The position numbers were made by a program, and so were the translations under genes. This document shows, one piece after another, positions 1-10,410 of a stretch of DNA of 64,000 nt. Source of the DNA: Myoxocephalus aenaeus (taxonomy: Eukaryota > Chordata > Actinopteri > Perciformes > Cottidae); the NCBI GenBank assembly GCA_038501785.1, contig JBAMJR010000101.1, positions 124,001 through 188,000 on the forward strand, given 5' to 3'. Under the pieces are notes generated by a model. The model was not told where the DNA came from and ran no database searches. It saw only the letters and a list, made by a program, of their open reading frames with translations. Positions within the stretch are counted from its first letter, which is position 1; every line of letters starts with the position of its first letter.

Positions 1-33
1 ATTTGTCAAACAAGCAAATGATTCTTTTGTATT

Positions 34-560
34 TCAATACTTTAGTTTAACAACTTGAGGAATACAGTTTTTTTCCCATTTAAATAAAATGAATTTGAAT
101 TCACTTAGCCAACTTTTGCATGAACTAATTATATTGATCTGAATGATTTGTGAAATTGGTACCAATAATGGAAAAGACGTTTGGGTTTTTAATGCACTTT
201 TTATTGTAATACATCATTTAATTAATAAAGTGTTTAGAGGTCATAGATATGAAGATAACACTTCAAACTTCTCTATCAAACAGAACAATAATCTAAATAC
301 TATCAATAATCTATAACACATCTTTAAAACACATTACCTCTCTGCTCCTACAGTCACACAATACATTTACACAAAAATAAAAATGTATATTTTCACATAT
401 TATAAACAATTGTAAAATGTTAATGTTTTCAACATTATACTTGTTCAGCGTGGAGCTTCCTCCTCCTGTCTCTTGGGCCATCGCTTTCTCAATCATGTAC
501 TTTTGCATGTGAGAAGAACGCCGCTGGATGCAGCGCCCCGTTCTCCCCCTAGCGGCCAGG
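34..560. repeat. Dispersed unit R1, copy 1
   Basis: This non-coding block recurs in the same orientation at about 14345-14745 and 47605-48080, and part of it recurs inverted at 1120-1330. Its AT-rich body is followed by a GC-rich end near 510-590. The copy at 47.6-48.1 kb matches nearly base for base through position 590. I do not recognise the family. An open frame on the minus strand is shared by the 0.4 and 47.9 kb copies but has no familiar domain, so I treat it as part of a repeat and not as a gene. Confidence 0.6.
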
Positions 561-1041
561 CGAGGTACGACAGGCGCACTGGAGGCGACGAGTGCAGTTC
601 TCTTGTTATTATTGGAGATGCGGATCTGTTGCTCTCTTCAAGCATGAGATCATGAAAGAAAATACATGTTGTATTATTATTATTTTTGTTTTACAATAAA
701 TGTTACACCAGTTCATGCTGACATATGTCCATGTTGAAGCACCAGAAGCAGAATTATGGGTTCATTCAATTTGCAAATAACTGGTAACACCATGGCTGCA
801 GCTTACCAGTGGAGAGGTAACACAAATATACTGAAACACTGCTGTCTCACATCGCTAATGTTTTATATTAAAGACTACGGACTTTCATCTCTCTCATCAT
901 AACGATCCCCAAAAGAGGAGGCACGTCTCAAGCTAAAAAGGGGTTTTCTTTATATAATACACATATATGACGGACAGCAGCGTGTTGTAAAGGATTTATT
1001 GACGAGTGTTTTGAACAGGCATCAGCACGAAGATACATAAT

Positions 1042-1111
1042 CAAAATATAATGTGAATGTGTCTCCTTTGGTTATATAAAACCAAAGGAGACACATTCAC
1101 ATTATATTTTG
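1042..1111. repeat. Perfect 32-bp stem hairpin
   Basis: Positions 1042-1073 are the exact reverse complement of 1080-1111, with a six-base AT loop. The hairpin sits between the forward R1 copy (34-560) and its inverted partial copy (1120-1330), so it marks the turn of a larger fold-back structure. Confidence 0.9.
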
Positions 1112-1119
1112 TTTATATA

Positions 1120-1330
1120 ATGTGAAAATATACATTGTTATTTTATTTTTGTATATGTAAATATTGTGTGACTGTAGGAGCAGAGAGGTAATGTGTTTTA
1201 AAGATGTGTTATAGATGATTTAAAGTATTTAGATGCGTTTTCTGTTTGTGTAAGTTGTAAGTATTATCTTCATGTCTATGACTTCTAAACACTTTATTAA
1301 TTAAATGATGTATTAAAATATGTAATAAAA
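1120..1330. repeat. Inverted partial copy of R1
   Basis: The sequence runs as the reverse complement of about 190-415, including the shared stretch around the sequence tgactgtaggagcagagagg. With the first copy it forms a long imperfect inverted repeat separated by about 700 bp. Confidence 0.75.
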
Positions 1331-1599
1331 AAAGGAAACAAAAAAATTATGAAATGTGAAATGGACATAGTTTCCTCAAAACAGTCACAATGAAAGCTGA
1401 TTGACAGCAAACATCTGGGACGATGTGAAGCATTATTTACACTGACGATAGTTATTATTGCTGTAAAAAAGATATTTAAAACCAAACACAGTAATATGAA
1501 CTTCTTTTAAAATGTAAAAATATACATTTCTTCACACTTAAACCAGATGTTGAAGAGTCTCTTGTTTTATGGTCTTGGATCAGTTCTGTGATGACTTGT

Positions 1600-2552
1600 T
1601 CAATAGGATCCTCCAGACAGAGACCTGTTAGTCCTGATGGGTTGTTTCTCTGGGAGATTCAACATATATACGTCTGTAATGAGGTTTCTTCTGTTAACAG
1701 TATATTTTCTTCTCAGTATAATTAGTGAATAAGCCAGAAGAGCTGCAGCCATCAGTCCCAGTAAACAGTAGAGGACGATCCGTCCCCGACTCTCTGGCTG
1801 TGGACTTTCTGTCGCTGAAGAATCTTTTCTCTGACTTGTTCCGCTTGTCGTCTCAGGTTCTGGTCGATCCCTCGCTGCTGCAAAGAGACCAAACACATCT
1901 GTTTCTTTCACGTGAAGAGAAACAACTTTCACTGAATAAATAAATAAATAAAGCTGCTGGATTGAAGGAGTTCTACTGGATCAACCTACCAGAGACATTG
2001 AGCCGACATTTCCCAGAGTTCGTCCCATAACTGGTGTCCACGTCACACAGGTACAGACCCGAGTCAGCGGTCCTGAGTCTGGACACATGAAGTCTGACTC
2101 GTCCTTCTCTGAGGACGTCTTTGTCCCACTGGACTCGTCCTGCAAAGAGTTCATCCTGAGACTCTGGGACCTCGACTCCTTCATACACATCAAGCAGGAC
2201 GAAGGCCTTGACACGAGTTACCAGCTCACAGGAGACAATCAGGGAGTTGGTGGAGCTGCCAGTGTTGGTGGTGAACCTCCATTCCAGTGTGATGCTGTGG
2301 TTCTCCTCTGCCTGATAGGAGCTCTGTGTCACATTCACTACAAAGGATCCTGTTGAGGAGACAGAGAGGGAGAGGGAGGAGCAGACCAGCTGACAGCTTT
2401 AACATGCAGCCTTTAAACTCATCTACAGGTCTCTGTGGAGGGTTCAGTGATGCTTCAGAGCTGGAGGGCTTTACAAATACACAAGTAAACTCACCACAGA
2501 CACAGGAGGTGAGGATGAAGAGGATGAAGAGCAGCAGGATCCTGCAGGTCAT
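1600..2552 (-). CDS. Gene 1: single V-domain Ig membrane receptor, 231 aa
   Basis: Three coding exons join in frame: 2495-2552 (signal peptide), 1990-2349 (V-type Ig domain) and 1600-1877 (stalk, membrane segment, tail), all with GT-AG borders and phase-1 introns. The product starts with MTCRILLLFILFILTSCVCG, a typical signal peptide. The V domain spans about residues 21-139 and ends with the F-strand motif DSGLYLC (Cys121). B-strand Cys is replaced by Trp43, and Cys60 stands where the C-strand Trp is expected; Cys134 is in the G strand. NxS/T sites occur at 25, 36 and 137. The membrane segment is about 173-194, with no charged residue, followed by RRK. The 37-residue tail has one Tyr (210) in a context that is not a canonical ITIM. 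A plasma-membrane immune receptor is likely; the domain resembles B7/butyrophilin-type V-sets, but the specific family name is uncertain. The leader exon is probably at 3885. Confidence 0.85.
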
Positions 2553-2564
2553 CTTGTCCCTGTG

Positions 2565-3884
2565 AGAGGAGACAGAGGAGAAGAGTCACAAACACATCAC
2601 ATCAAGGTGTTGGAGGTTCACATCTTCAGTCTCCAGCCCTCACAATCCTCCTGATAGTGTTCATCATTCTGCTTATTAACACAACTGATGACACAAAGCC
2701 TTGATGCTGATACAACAACAACGTGAACTACAACCACAGCTGTGGCAACTTGTTTACCTGAAGACGTTTCATTCATAGTCAGATTAAATAAGTATAAACT
2801 GCAGTCATGTGTTCAAGTCAGCTCCAGAGGTTCAACACTACAGGAAACAGTCAACAAGTGTCATAAAAACTCTACCTGCGGGAAGACACGCCCCTTCTGT
2901 TGTTTCAGCAAGTAGCCAATCAGAGGCAGAGTGGGGGCGTGTCTTCTGGTATTGCGACAGCTGGAACTAGCCGTCACAGCGACAGGCCCAATTGGAGTTA
3001 CCTGCAGCCGATGATCCTTTAAAGAGACTGCAGCACACCTGCCTAAATAGGCTGGCCTGAATGATTGGGCCGTGCCATGTTGCCTCAGACAGAGGGGTGT
3101 CCTCAGCGGCCAGCTATTCTGCACTACTAGGAAGAGAGGTCTACTCTCCCCTTCCAGTCAACATGGACTCGCTGACTGCTATATACCCTGCTATGGGAGA
3201 TGGCTCGGGAGTGTCTCCTGTTCAATGGAGCGCTCTTTATGAGTGTCTCTTGCTTCATGGAGACCTCACTGTGTTTGTCCATAACTTTAGTTTGTCATTG
3301 TTCGTCACTATGTTAAGATTTGTTACCCATCCAAAACTTGTAAATAGTATTGAGGCAATAAAATCCTTATTTTTCACACCTTACCCTGCCTTCCCAGTTT
3401 TTTCTTACCGTGGTCCTTCACAACTTTGGATACTTAATCTGTTTTATATCCTCACAATACTCCTGAAGGTATTTATCTTATTTACGTTCTACTGACGTCA
3501 CATGTTACTGAAACAATACTCTTCTCATGTTGTCAGCTCCAGCATATTTCCTCTCACACTTAAAGCTTCTTTTTGTCATAAATCAATAACACTGTGAACA
3601 TCTATGAACCAACATTCATAACTAATACCACAGTGAACACACACACTCATGTTATTGTTGAAAGTTGAGCTTTACTAAATAAAACAGCTGTTTTTAATGG
3701 ATCAGGTTATAGTCTGATTAGTCTTAAATGAATCTCATCTTTTAACTGTTGAATTGTCTCTTTACTGAACAAACCGTCCACGTTATTACCCGTAAACATC
3801 TTGTCTAATACACGAATCCTCACATAATAAACATGTACAGTAATATTAACATAATACACCAACATGAAGACATTCATAACTCAC
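2565..3884 (-). other. 5' intron of gene 1 with an unrecognised insertion
   Basis: The signal exon is preceded (on the minus strand) by a pyrimidine-rich tract and an AG acceptor seven bases before the ATG, so transcription starts further upstream. About 2865-3520 is absent from the equivalent region of the other copies and so looks inserted; it contains no recognised domain. The stretch 3535-3884 is the standard upstream unit of this family, repeated at 37.7, 44.7 and 55.6 kb. Confidence 0.5.
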
Positions 3885-3960
3885 CTTGTTCGTGTTCAGT
3901 CTTGTAAACAGACCTGCAGCTTTCAGGGACTTTGTTCCAGATAAGTGGAGCAGAAAGTAA
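3885..3960 (-). other. Probable 5' non-coding leader exon of gene 1
   Basis: Read on the minus strand, the block ends in ACAAG followed by the strong donor GTGAGTTATG. The same exon and donor occur on the plus strand ending at 42141. It has no extended open frame. Joining to the acceptor before the ATG exon would give the 5' UTR. The upstream edge is not determined. Confidence 0.5.
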
Positions 3961-4440
3961 ACCCGACTCAGATGAAGGGAGCTGCAGCAGAGCGGGAAGG
4001 TGAGAGCGAATGAGCTGCAGAGGTGGGCGTGGCCAACAGGTGAGAGCGAATATGCTGAGAGGTGGGCGTGGCCAACAGAAGCACTGAATAAACTGCGGAG
4101 GTGAGATTAGAGTGGCAGGAGAGAAGGAAGGGAGAACTGTGTCATTGGTTGCTTAATCATGACCTCATGCAGCCTTCTGCTTTAATGAACTTGAGCTGTA
4201 ATTCATCTTTCTGCAGCGTTCACTCACTTTTACATTACTGCTGTTTTACTGTCTGTTTACGTCTCTTTGTAACTTCTCATTACGCATTTATAAGACTACA
4301 CTATTTACATTCAGTTCATTTTTTTTAAGTGGTTTTTAAGTGTCATGAAAATGTGCCGCCGCTGGCTTGGGCAGGGCTTGGGCAGGGCGTCAAAACCGGT
4401 TTTAACGCCCTGAGAAGTGTATTTCCTGCTCATTATACTG
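3961..4440. other. Upstream flank shared among receptor copies
   Basis: The sequence around 4100-4320 recurs near 41765-41990 (inverted), 45000-45075 and 55920-56165, so it belongs to the duplicated receptor unit. A short direct repeat, gtgagagcgaa within a longer GC-rich unit, occurs near 3995-4080. No coding content is recognised. Confidence 0.5.
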
Positions 4441-4980
4441 ATGAGCAGGAGACGTGGTTCCAGTAATCAATCTTTATTCTTACACTCAATAATCACAACA
4501 ATGGGTCAATACAATATCATATTATAAACCAACTACTACTAATAAAAGAGCCTTGTTCAAGTATTTACAAAGAGATGTGCAGGGCTGCGGCTTTCCAGTG
4601 GAGATGGCAAAATACACGCTCAATAAAAAAAAAAGAGTTTTCTCTATTATAACAACAGTGTGACGCTGACATGAAGCACGAAGCTGAAGCCCGGTGGTCG
4701 GGCAGCGGCAGACACTGTGGGCACAAGCAGCGCACGGTACGGCAACCCGGTAGGCCAAACAGCAGTTCATAGAACGGCCCTTACCCAGTTTGTTTCCTGT
4801 CCCCTTGTTGGATTGTACTGGTTTTTCCCTGTCTGTTACCTCCCCCCAGTGAAGCAGGTGAAGTAAAGATAAGGTTTGAGTTAACAGCAACTTCTCGTTA
4901 CTGTCCCTGCAGTACAACCTTCACAGGTAAAAGCAGATGAGGAGCTGAACGGCCGCTCAACAACATAGAATATGTTCTGC
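4440..4980. repeat. Dispersed repeat, inverted copy at 30.7-30.96 kb
   Basis: About 4440-4790 matches the reverse complement of 30735-30960, including the stretch that reads MNCCLAYRVAVPCAACAH on one strand. A short related piece occurs near 925-960. The family is not recognised. The block is interrupted at 5006 by a hAT element and its flank resumes at 6519. Confidence 0.6.
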
Positions 4981-5005
4981 TATTTTGACCTCCGTGTCTC
5001 GGTAA

Positions 5006-6518
5006 CAGTGGCGGTGCGTCAATAGAGGGCGCTAGGGCGCCGCCCCTCTTAAAATTTTGCGATGAAAAAAAAAAAGAAGAAAATAAATAAATAATATATA
5101 CTGTCAAAAAACATTATATACCAAATAATTTAAATAAGAAATATACCGTGTTGACGCGCTAAATGTGTGTGGGAGACCGTAAGCCCCTGTCAACAACCAC
5201 TTAAGATATACCAAATATAATATATCGCCATTCATCATCACTGAGAAAAGCCCCTCCCCCCTTTAGGGGCACCGGCCCAATGTGAGTCTATGGAAAGCTA
5301 ACAAACATTTCACCCTCGTGACGGCAAGGACAGCTTCTCATTGGCGGATGAAACGTGAATCTTCGGGCGCACAAATCTGCGCCCTAGCCAATGACATCGT
5401 TTCTTATTGCAACGTGGTTGGAATATTCGTCCAATCAGAGACCTTTATCATTCCCTCACATCCCATATAGCTCCCACGTAGCTACGCGAGCAACACAGCT
5501 AGCAGAGACTTTGATTATGTTAGTATGGCGACTGAAAACTCTGTGGTATCTCTACGCGAAACACCTTTCAATCCACGATCAGATGTTGACAAGAAGAGGC
5601 TGAAAGAGTTGGGACCCGAACGTCCGGATTTAAAAAGTCAGCAGCAAAGCAGTGACCGCGGGAGGACGTACACCCGGAGCTTCTCCTCAAGCTACATGCT
5701 AACCGGAGCTGCTAGCTGATGCTCAGTGTGGAGCAAAGCAGTGGCTCTGAGCAGCCGAGGAAGCGCCGGGCTATGAAGGAAGATGAGCTTGAAGGATTGC
5801 TGCAGAAGTGAGTGTCAAAATCAGCAGATGCCTGTTAGAGTTTAATGTTTTATCTTTCCCACAGCAGAACACATGTTGGACATTGTTAGATTTGGGTGGA
5901 TATCATATCAGACTATAACTTTATCTAAAATACCAATTCAACCCCCAACAAGTTAGAGAGTGTGTGTGTGTGTGTGTGTGTGAGTGTGTGTGTGTGTCAT
6001 AGCTACAGCCATCAAGGTGGCTCCTGGCCTTTTGTCTATGTTGCTGAGCCATCAAGACACACAAAACATAGTTTTTTGTCTGTAGTATGAAGCCTGTTTG
6101 TAGTAGATATTTCCCCACAACTTATCTTACTGTCTCTGTCTCTATATATATTTATCTGTAGGTTTGTGACACCATACTTGGACACACCAGGGAACGCTTT
6201 GCCTTCAAAGACCACCTCACCAGTGCCACCTTACTGCAGGGCCCCCAGTTTGAATGCTACGTCAATGTATTCCCTGAAGTTGCTCTGGCCACCACATTGA
6301 ATGTTTCTTAAACCATTCTGCTCTGAACCTCTCATGCCCAAAGTTACAGTTTGTTGATAGTTGTTATTGGACAGTGTTGAGCACTGTGTTTTCTTGAAAT
6401 AAAGCTTTGTTTTTTTAGAATATTCTACTCAAAACCTCTTTTCCTCATTGTGGAGTGCTATTTAAACCGCGCCGCCCAACTGCGCCCCCCCAAAAAAAAA
6501 TGTCACCAGCCGCCACTG
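5006..6518 (+). mobile_element. hAT transposon derivative, 8-bp target duplication
   Basis: The element begins CAGTGGCGG and ends CCGCCACTG, and is flanked on both sides by the identical 8-mer ctcggtaa (4998-5005 and 6519-6526), which is diagnostic of hAT insertion. Inside, 5525-5719 can be read on the plus strand as MATENSVVSLRETPFNPRSD and so on, resembling the N-terminal region of hAT proteins of the TTF/ZMYM zinc-finger type. It is 1.5 kb, too short for a full transposase, so it is an internally deleted, non-autonomous copy. A (GT)n tract lies at 5958-5998. Confidence 0.85.
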
Positions 6519-6835
6519 CTCGGTAAGTGTTACATAACCACAGCACTAGCTGTCAGGTCAGAATGGATTCAGGTGTTGGGTGAGTCAACAATGAGGAGTC
6601 TGAAGAATGTAAACTAACTGTCTGACATTTTCAGCGCTGAGTCAAGTGTTGTGGTGTGAGTTGACCTTGTCTCCGTGTCTCTATGGGTTACAGGAGTCCA
6701 AAACGGATCGTTTGGATGGTGTTGACGTAGTTGCGTCTCCTGACACATCTAAAGAGGCTCAGACGTACAGACGGATGTATCTGGTCATTTATGAATAAAT
6801 AAAAACATATTTCCGAAAAAAAATAATTTATCCTT
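6519..6835. other. Intergenic, resumed host flank
   Basis: This continues the sequence interrupted by the hAT element at 5006. No gene, RNA or repeat family is recognised. Confidence 0.4.
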
Positions 6836-6896
6836 TCTGTGCGGACCGGTACCAAGGGACCCACGGACCGGTAGGTGGGGTCCGCTGCTTTAACGC
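6836..6896. mobile_element. hAT terminal fragment
   Basis: A GC-rich end ending in ccgctg is the reverse complement of the start of the block at 43788, with the shared core accggtaccaagggaccca. It looks like the terminus of a hAT family with CAGCGG ends. No partner end is visible nearby. Confidence 0.45.
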
Positions 6897-7084
6897 CTTC
6901 GTCCTCGTCCACTAACTGACACGAGGACTTAACTGAGCAGACTTTTATTTTGAAACTAACGTGGACGCAGTGTTCTTGAGAAGTAGTGAAACTCTGACGC
7001 TTGACACTCTACTAAAACCCGCACGGAGAGCAGTTTCTCCAACCAGAGGATCATAACTTATTGAAAGATGAATATTGTGTCTTT

Positions 7085-7181
7085 TTCTCTTCAGTTCTTC
7101 TCTCCCGCTCCACACTAACATGAGGACTCTCAGGAGTTTAACTGGTGAGAAGACTTCAGAGCTTTAGACTTCTGAGCAAAG
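7085..7181 (+). other. Orphan receptor leader exon, plus strand
   Basis: The block ends in GAGCAAAG followed by GTGAGTTATG. It is the same leader exon seen on the minus strand at 37866, 50343 and (shorter) 44954 and 55878. No plus-strand V exon follows before 12.4 kb, where only a 3'-UTR relic occurs. It is therefore probably the surviving start of a lost receptor copy. Confidence 0.55.
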
Positions 7182-7380
7182 GTGAGTTATGAATGTCTTC
7201 ATGTTGGTGTATTATGTTATATTACTGTACATGTTTATTATGTGAGGATTCGTGTATTAGACAAGATGTTTACGGGTAATAACGTGGACGGTTTGTTCAG
7301 TAAAGAGACAATTCAACAGTTAAAAGATGAGATTCATTTAAGACTAATCAGACTATAACCTGATCCATTAAAAACATATA

Positions 7381-8604
7381 TACACTCACCTAAAGGATTA
7401 TTAGGAACACCATACTAATACTGTGTTTGACCCCCTTTCGCCTTCAGAACACCTTAATTCTACGTGGCATTGATTCAACAAGGTGCTGAAAGCATTCTTT
7501 AGAAATGTTGGCCCATATTGATAGGATAGCATCTTGCAGTTGATGGAGATTTGTGGGATGCACATCCAGGGCACGAAGCTCCCGTTCCACCACATCCCAA
7601 AGATGCTCTATTGGGTTGAGATCTGGTGACTGTGGGGGCCATTTTAGTACAGTGAACTCATTGTCATGTTCAAGAAACCAATTTGAAATGATTGGAGCTT
7701 TGTGACATGGTGCATTATCCTGCTGGAAGTAGCCATCAGAGGATGGGTACATGGTGGCCATAAAGGGATGGACATGGTCAGAAACAATGCTCAGGTAGGC
7801 CGTGGCATTTAAACGATGCCCAATTGGCACTAAGGGGCCTAAAGTGTGCCAAGAAAACATCCCCCACACCATTACACCACCACCACCAGCCTGCACAGTG
7901 GTAACAAGGCATGATGGATCCATGTTCTCATTCTGTTTACGCCAAATTCTGACTCTACCATCTGAATGTCTCAACAGAAATCGAGACTCATCAGACCAGG
8001 CAACATTTTTCCAGTCTTCAACTGTCCAATTTTGGTGAGCTCTTGCAAATTGTAGCCTCTTTTTCCTATTTGTAGTGGAGATGAGTGGTACCCGGTGGGG
8101 TCTTCTGCTGTTGTAGCCCATCCGCCTCAAGGTTGTGCGTGTTGTGGCTTCACAAATGCTTTGCTGCATACCTCGGTTGTAACGAGTGGTTATTTCAGTC
8201 AAAGTTGCTCTTCTATCAGCTTGAATCAGTCGGCCCATTCTCCTCTGACCTCTAGCATCAACAAGGCATTTTCGCCCACAGGACTGCCGCATACTGGATG
8301 TTTTTCCCTTTTCACACCATTCTTTGTAAACCCTAGAAATGGTTGTGCGTGAAAATCCCAGTAACTGAGCAGATTGTGAAATACTCAGACCGGCCCGTCT
8401 GGCACCAACAACCATGCCACGCTCAAAATTGCTTAAATCACCTTTCTTTCCCATTCTGACATTCAGTTTGGAGTTCAGGAGATTGTCTTGACCAGGACCA
8501 CACCCCTAAATGCATTGAAGCAACTGCCATGTGATTGGTTGATTAGATAATTGCATTAATGAGAAATTGAACAGGTGTTCCTAATAATCCTTTAGGTGAG
8601 TGTA
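7381..8604 (-). mobile_element. Intact Tc1/mariner transposon
   Basis: The terminal inverted repeats at 7381-7410 and 8575-8604 are perfect over 30 bp and begin tacactcacctaaagg. They flank a single uninterrupted transposase frame. The TA dinucleotides at the ends fit the TA target rule. At 1.2 kb with perfect ends and an intact frame, it is a young insertion. It lies just inside the first intron sequence of the orphan leader exon at 7181. Confidence 0.95.
7444..8454 (-). CDS. Tc1/mariner transposase, DD36E, 336 aa
   Basis: This cut-and-paste transposase would act in the nucleus, binding the 30-bp ends and moving the element into TA sites. Residues 1-60 form the first helix-turn-helix (SISQSAQLLGFSRTTISRVY) and about 65-125 the second. 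The catalytic triad is visible as Asp155 (AWSDESRF), Asp246 (QQDNAPCH) and Glu283 (NPIEHLWD). I count 36 residues between the second Asp and the Glu, against 34 in classical Tc1, which fits the DD36E lineage described as Incomer. Length is normal for the family, there are no internal stops, and the start ATG lies about 120 bp inside the end. It may be active. Confidence 0.95.
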   Translation of the reverse strand: MGKKGDLSNFERGMVVGARRAGLSISQSAQLLGFSRTTISRVYKEWCEKGKTSSMRQSCGRKCLVDARGQRRMGRLIQADRRATLTEITTRYNRGMQQSICEATTRTTLRRMGYNSRRPHRVPLISTTNRKKRLQFARAHQNWTVEDWKNVAWSDESRFLLRHSDGRVRIWRKQNENMDPSCLVTTVQAGGGGVMVWGMFSWHTLGPLVPIGHRLNATAYLSIVSDHVHPFMATMYPSSDGYFQQDNAPCHKAPIISNWFLEHDNEFTVLKWPPQSPDLNPIEHLWDVVERELRALDVHPTNLHQLQDAILSIWANISKECFQHLVESMPRRIKVF

Positions 8605-8676
8605 CATTATATATATAATATATATATATGATATACATTATATATATATATTAATATATATATATGTAATATATAT

Positions 8677-8716
<40 letters not shown>

Positions 8717-8971
8717 ATATGCATATAATAATGCACAAATATATATATTATGTAATAATATATATATATATATTATATATAATTATTATATATATATATA
8801 TTATTATTATTACATATATTATATATATTATTATTATTACATATATTATATATATTATATATATATTTGTTTATTATTATATAAAATATATATATATATA
8901 TATTAAGTATATATTATATATATATATATATTAATATATATAATGTATATTATATATATATAATATATTGT
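8605..8971. repeat. AT-rich microsatellite
   Basis: About 360 bp of (AT)n and interrupted (ATT)n sequence directly abuts the mariner end. Open frames across it are low-complexity artefacts. Confidence 0.95.
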
Positions 8972-9480
8972 AATGTCACGGGTTGTCCCTAGGGCCGCCT
9001 ATGGGTGGGGCAGTGCAAGAGAGAGCCGGAAACAGGCACAGTCAGACGATATAAATGAAAACAAAAGTTTATTATTCCATTTCCACGGTAGTGGCTTTTA
9101 AATAAAAAACAAAGACCATGAATAAACAGAAAGCGTCCCAGGGGGAGAAAGGGGTTATCCAAGGGCTAGTGTCCTCCTCTTCCTGGGAGCCCTGTCTCCT
9201 CCAAGCCGGTGGCAGCCTGCTCGTCCAGCTCCCTTCTCCCTGGTGCTCTCCCGTCTGTCCTTTATCAAGCCTCCCAGCCCTGCCTCAAAGATGAACAAAT
9301 TTAATAAATTAGTCACATGATTTTTCTGTGATTAAAATTCAATAATGAATTAAAAACTAGTGTATTGCGCGCTTTTATTTTAAAGTAATGTCATCAGAAC
9401 AATATAACAGGCCCTCTGGAGCAACAGCAAGTTAACAACAGAATATGAATCAGTTTTCCTTTATTTCTGAACAGGTACCA
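8972..9480. other. Intergenic, unclassified
   Basis: The stretch contains a fragment around 8975-9300 with the look of an old repeat (starting gtcacgggttgtccctaggg) but no copy elsewhere in the window. No coding content is seen. Confidence 0.35.
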
Positions 9481-9506
9481 GAAGAAACATTTCATTTTAT
9501 CAGGGA

Positions 9507-9770
9507 ACAACATAAACAGTCTGTTCAGTATAGTAAGGGTCCCTGTGAGGGACAAGCCACCCCTTCTTTGTCCATGTTCTTGTTGCTGTTTTGCATTTGT
9601 CTGTCAGGACATTGTTAACGCACTGTTCTGCAGAGACTCTGAGACATTTGCATGAAAGACGAGGCCCATCTTCTCCAATCAACTGAGAGTATTTTTCCTG
9701 TATGTACAACTCATTTGACTTGATGCAAATGTGTGTGTTTGCGGTAGTGTCGAGGTTTAGAAAAGTTCTG
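9507..9770 (-). CDS. Possible 3' exon of an unidentified minus-strand gene
   Basis: On the minus strand an open frame ends ...TEQTVYVVP at a stop near 9500, and an AATAAA signal follows near 9465, the layout of a terminal exon. An AG acceptor candidate lies near 9770. The readable part is Cys- and Lys-rich (LSCKCLRVSAEQCVNNVL) with no domain I recognise. It could pair with the signal-peptide exon at 10620-10934 on the same strand, but the phases do not match for a direct join, so an exon would be missing or the link is wrong. Confidence 0.3.
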
Positions 9771-10114
9771 AGTTTCTTCGTGTGGATGTGGAGGACAACG
9801 TGAAGGAAACAAGTCTGTATTTCGTGTCTCTTAATGAAGAAATGAAGCTGCAACATAGTGAACTCTTCAGGGTCAAACCTCCGATGACCTCCTGCAGCGT
9901 GGAGAGACTTTTGGGATTAAAACTCGTCTCATCTATGAAGGACGAGACCTTCCTGTCACTGAGATTTATTGGACGTAAGAGGACATCGTCTCCGTCACAC
10001 GGTGAGACGAGCTGCTGCTTTGACCTCCATCCACACTTCCTACATATTATTTTTAAACTTATTTCACTTAATTAATGTATTTCTAGAGACTCTGAAAGCT
10101 GAATCCAAACACTA

Positions 10115-10117
<3 letters not shown>

Positions 10118-10176
<59 letters not shown>
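10118..10176. repeat. (GT)n microsatellite
   Basis: A nearly pure GT run. It directly precedes a CAGTGGCGG transposon end at 10177. Confidence 0.97.
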
Positions 10177-10180
<4 letters not shown>

Positions 10181-10255
10181 GGCGGTTCTACATGTAATTA
10201 CGCCTCCCCTGTGTAACTCCCGCCCCTCTGCTCAGCGCAGGCACAGAGACACGCC
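10177..10255 (+). mobile_element. CAGTGGCGG-type hAT end fragment
   Basis: The sequence cagtggcggttctacatg begins here and again at 14871. It shares the CAGTGGCGG terminus of the element at 5006. No matching right end is seen nearby. Confidence 0.5.
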
Positions 10256-10317
10256 CCTGTGTGTGTGTGTGTGTGTGGATGTCTCTATGAGTCATAGAGG
10301 AAGTGAACGAGTTCGCC

Positions 10318-10350
10318 GCGCGCATGCGCCTACATAAGGCGCATGCGCGC
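10318..10350. repeat. 14-bp stem GC-rich hairpin
   Basis: Arms 10318-10331 and 10337-10350 are exact reverse complements around a five-base loop. They are rich in alternating GC/CG steps. Confidence 0.85.
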
Positions 10351-10410
10351 AGGCTAGCATAGCATAGCATGCCACGTGGCCATAGCATAGCATGCTGCAT
10401 GCGGGCCTAC

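Noticed and set aside
2226..2552. 108-residue frame starting at the receptor ATG and running through intron 1
   Set aside because: It reads past a consensus donor (GTGAGT) into intron 1 and then out of frame through the V exon; the spliced model is consistent in all copies.
2326..2565. A 79-residue frame antisense to the signal exon and intron 1, present in all six copies
   Set aside because: It is conserved only because the underlying exon 1 and intron 1 are conserved; it spans the splice sites of the receptor gene and has no protein features.
3061..3495. 144-residue plus-strand frame
   Set aside because: It lies in an inserted block within the gene 1 5' intron; no domain or conservation in the other copies.
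9782..10075. Plus-strand 97-residue frame
   Set aside because: It overlaps the better-supported minus-strand terminal-exon candidate and has no recognised domain or splice sites.
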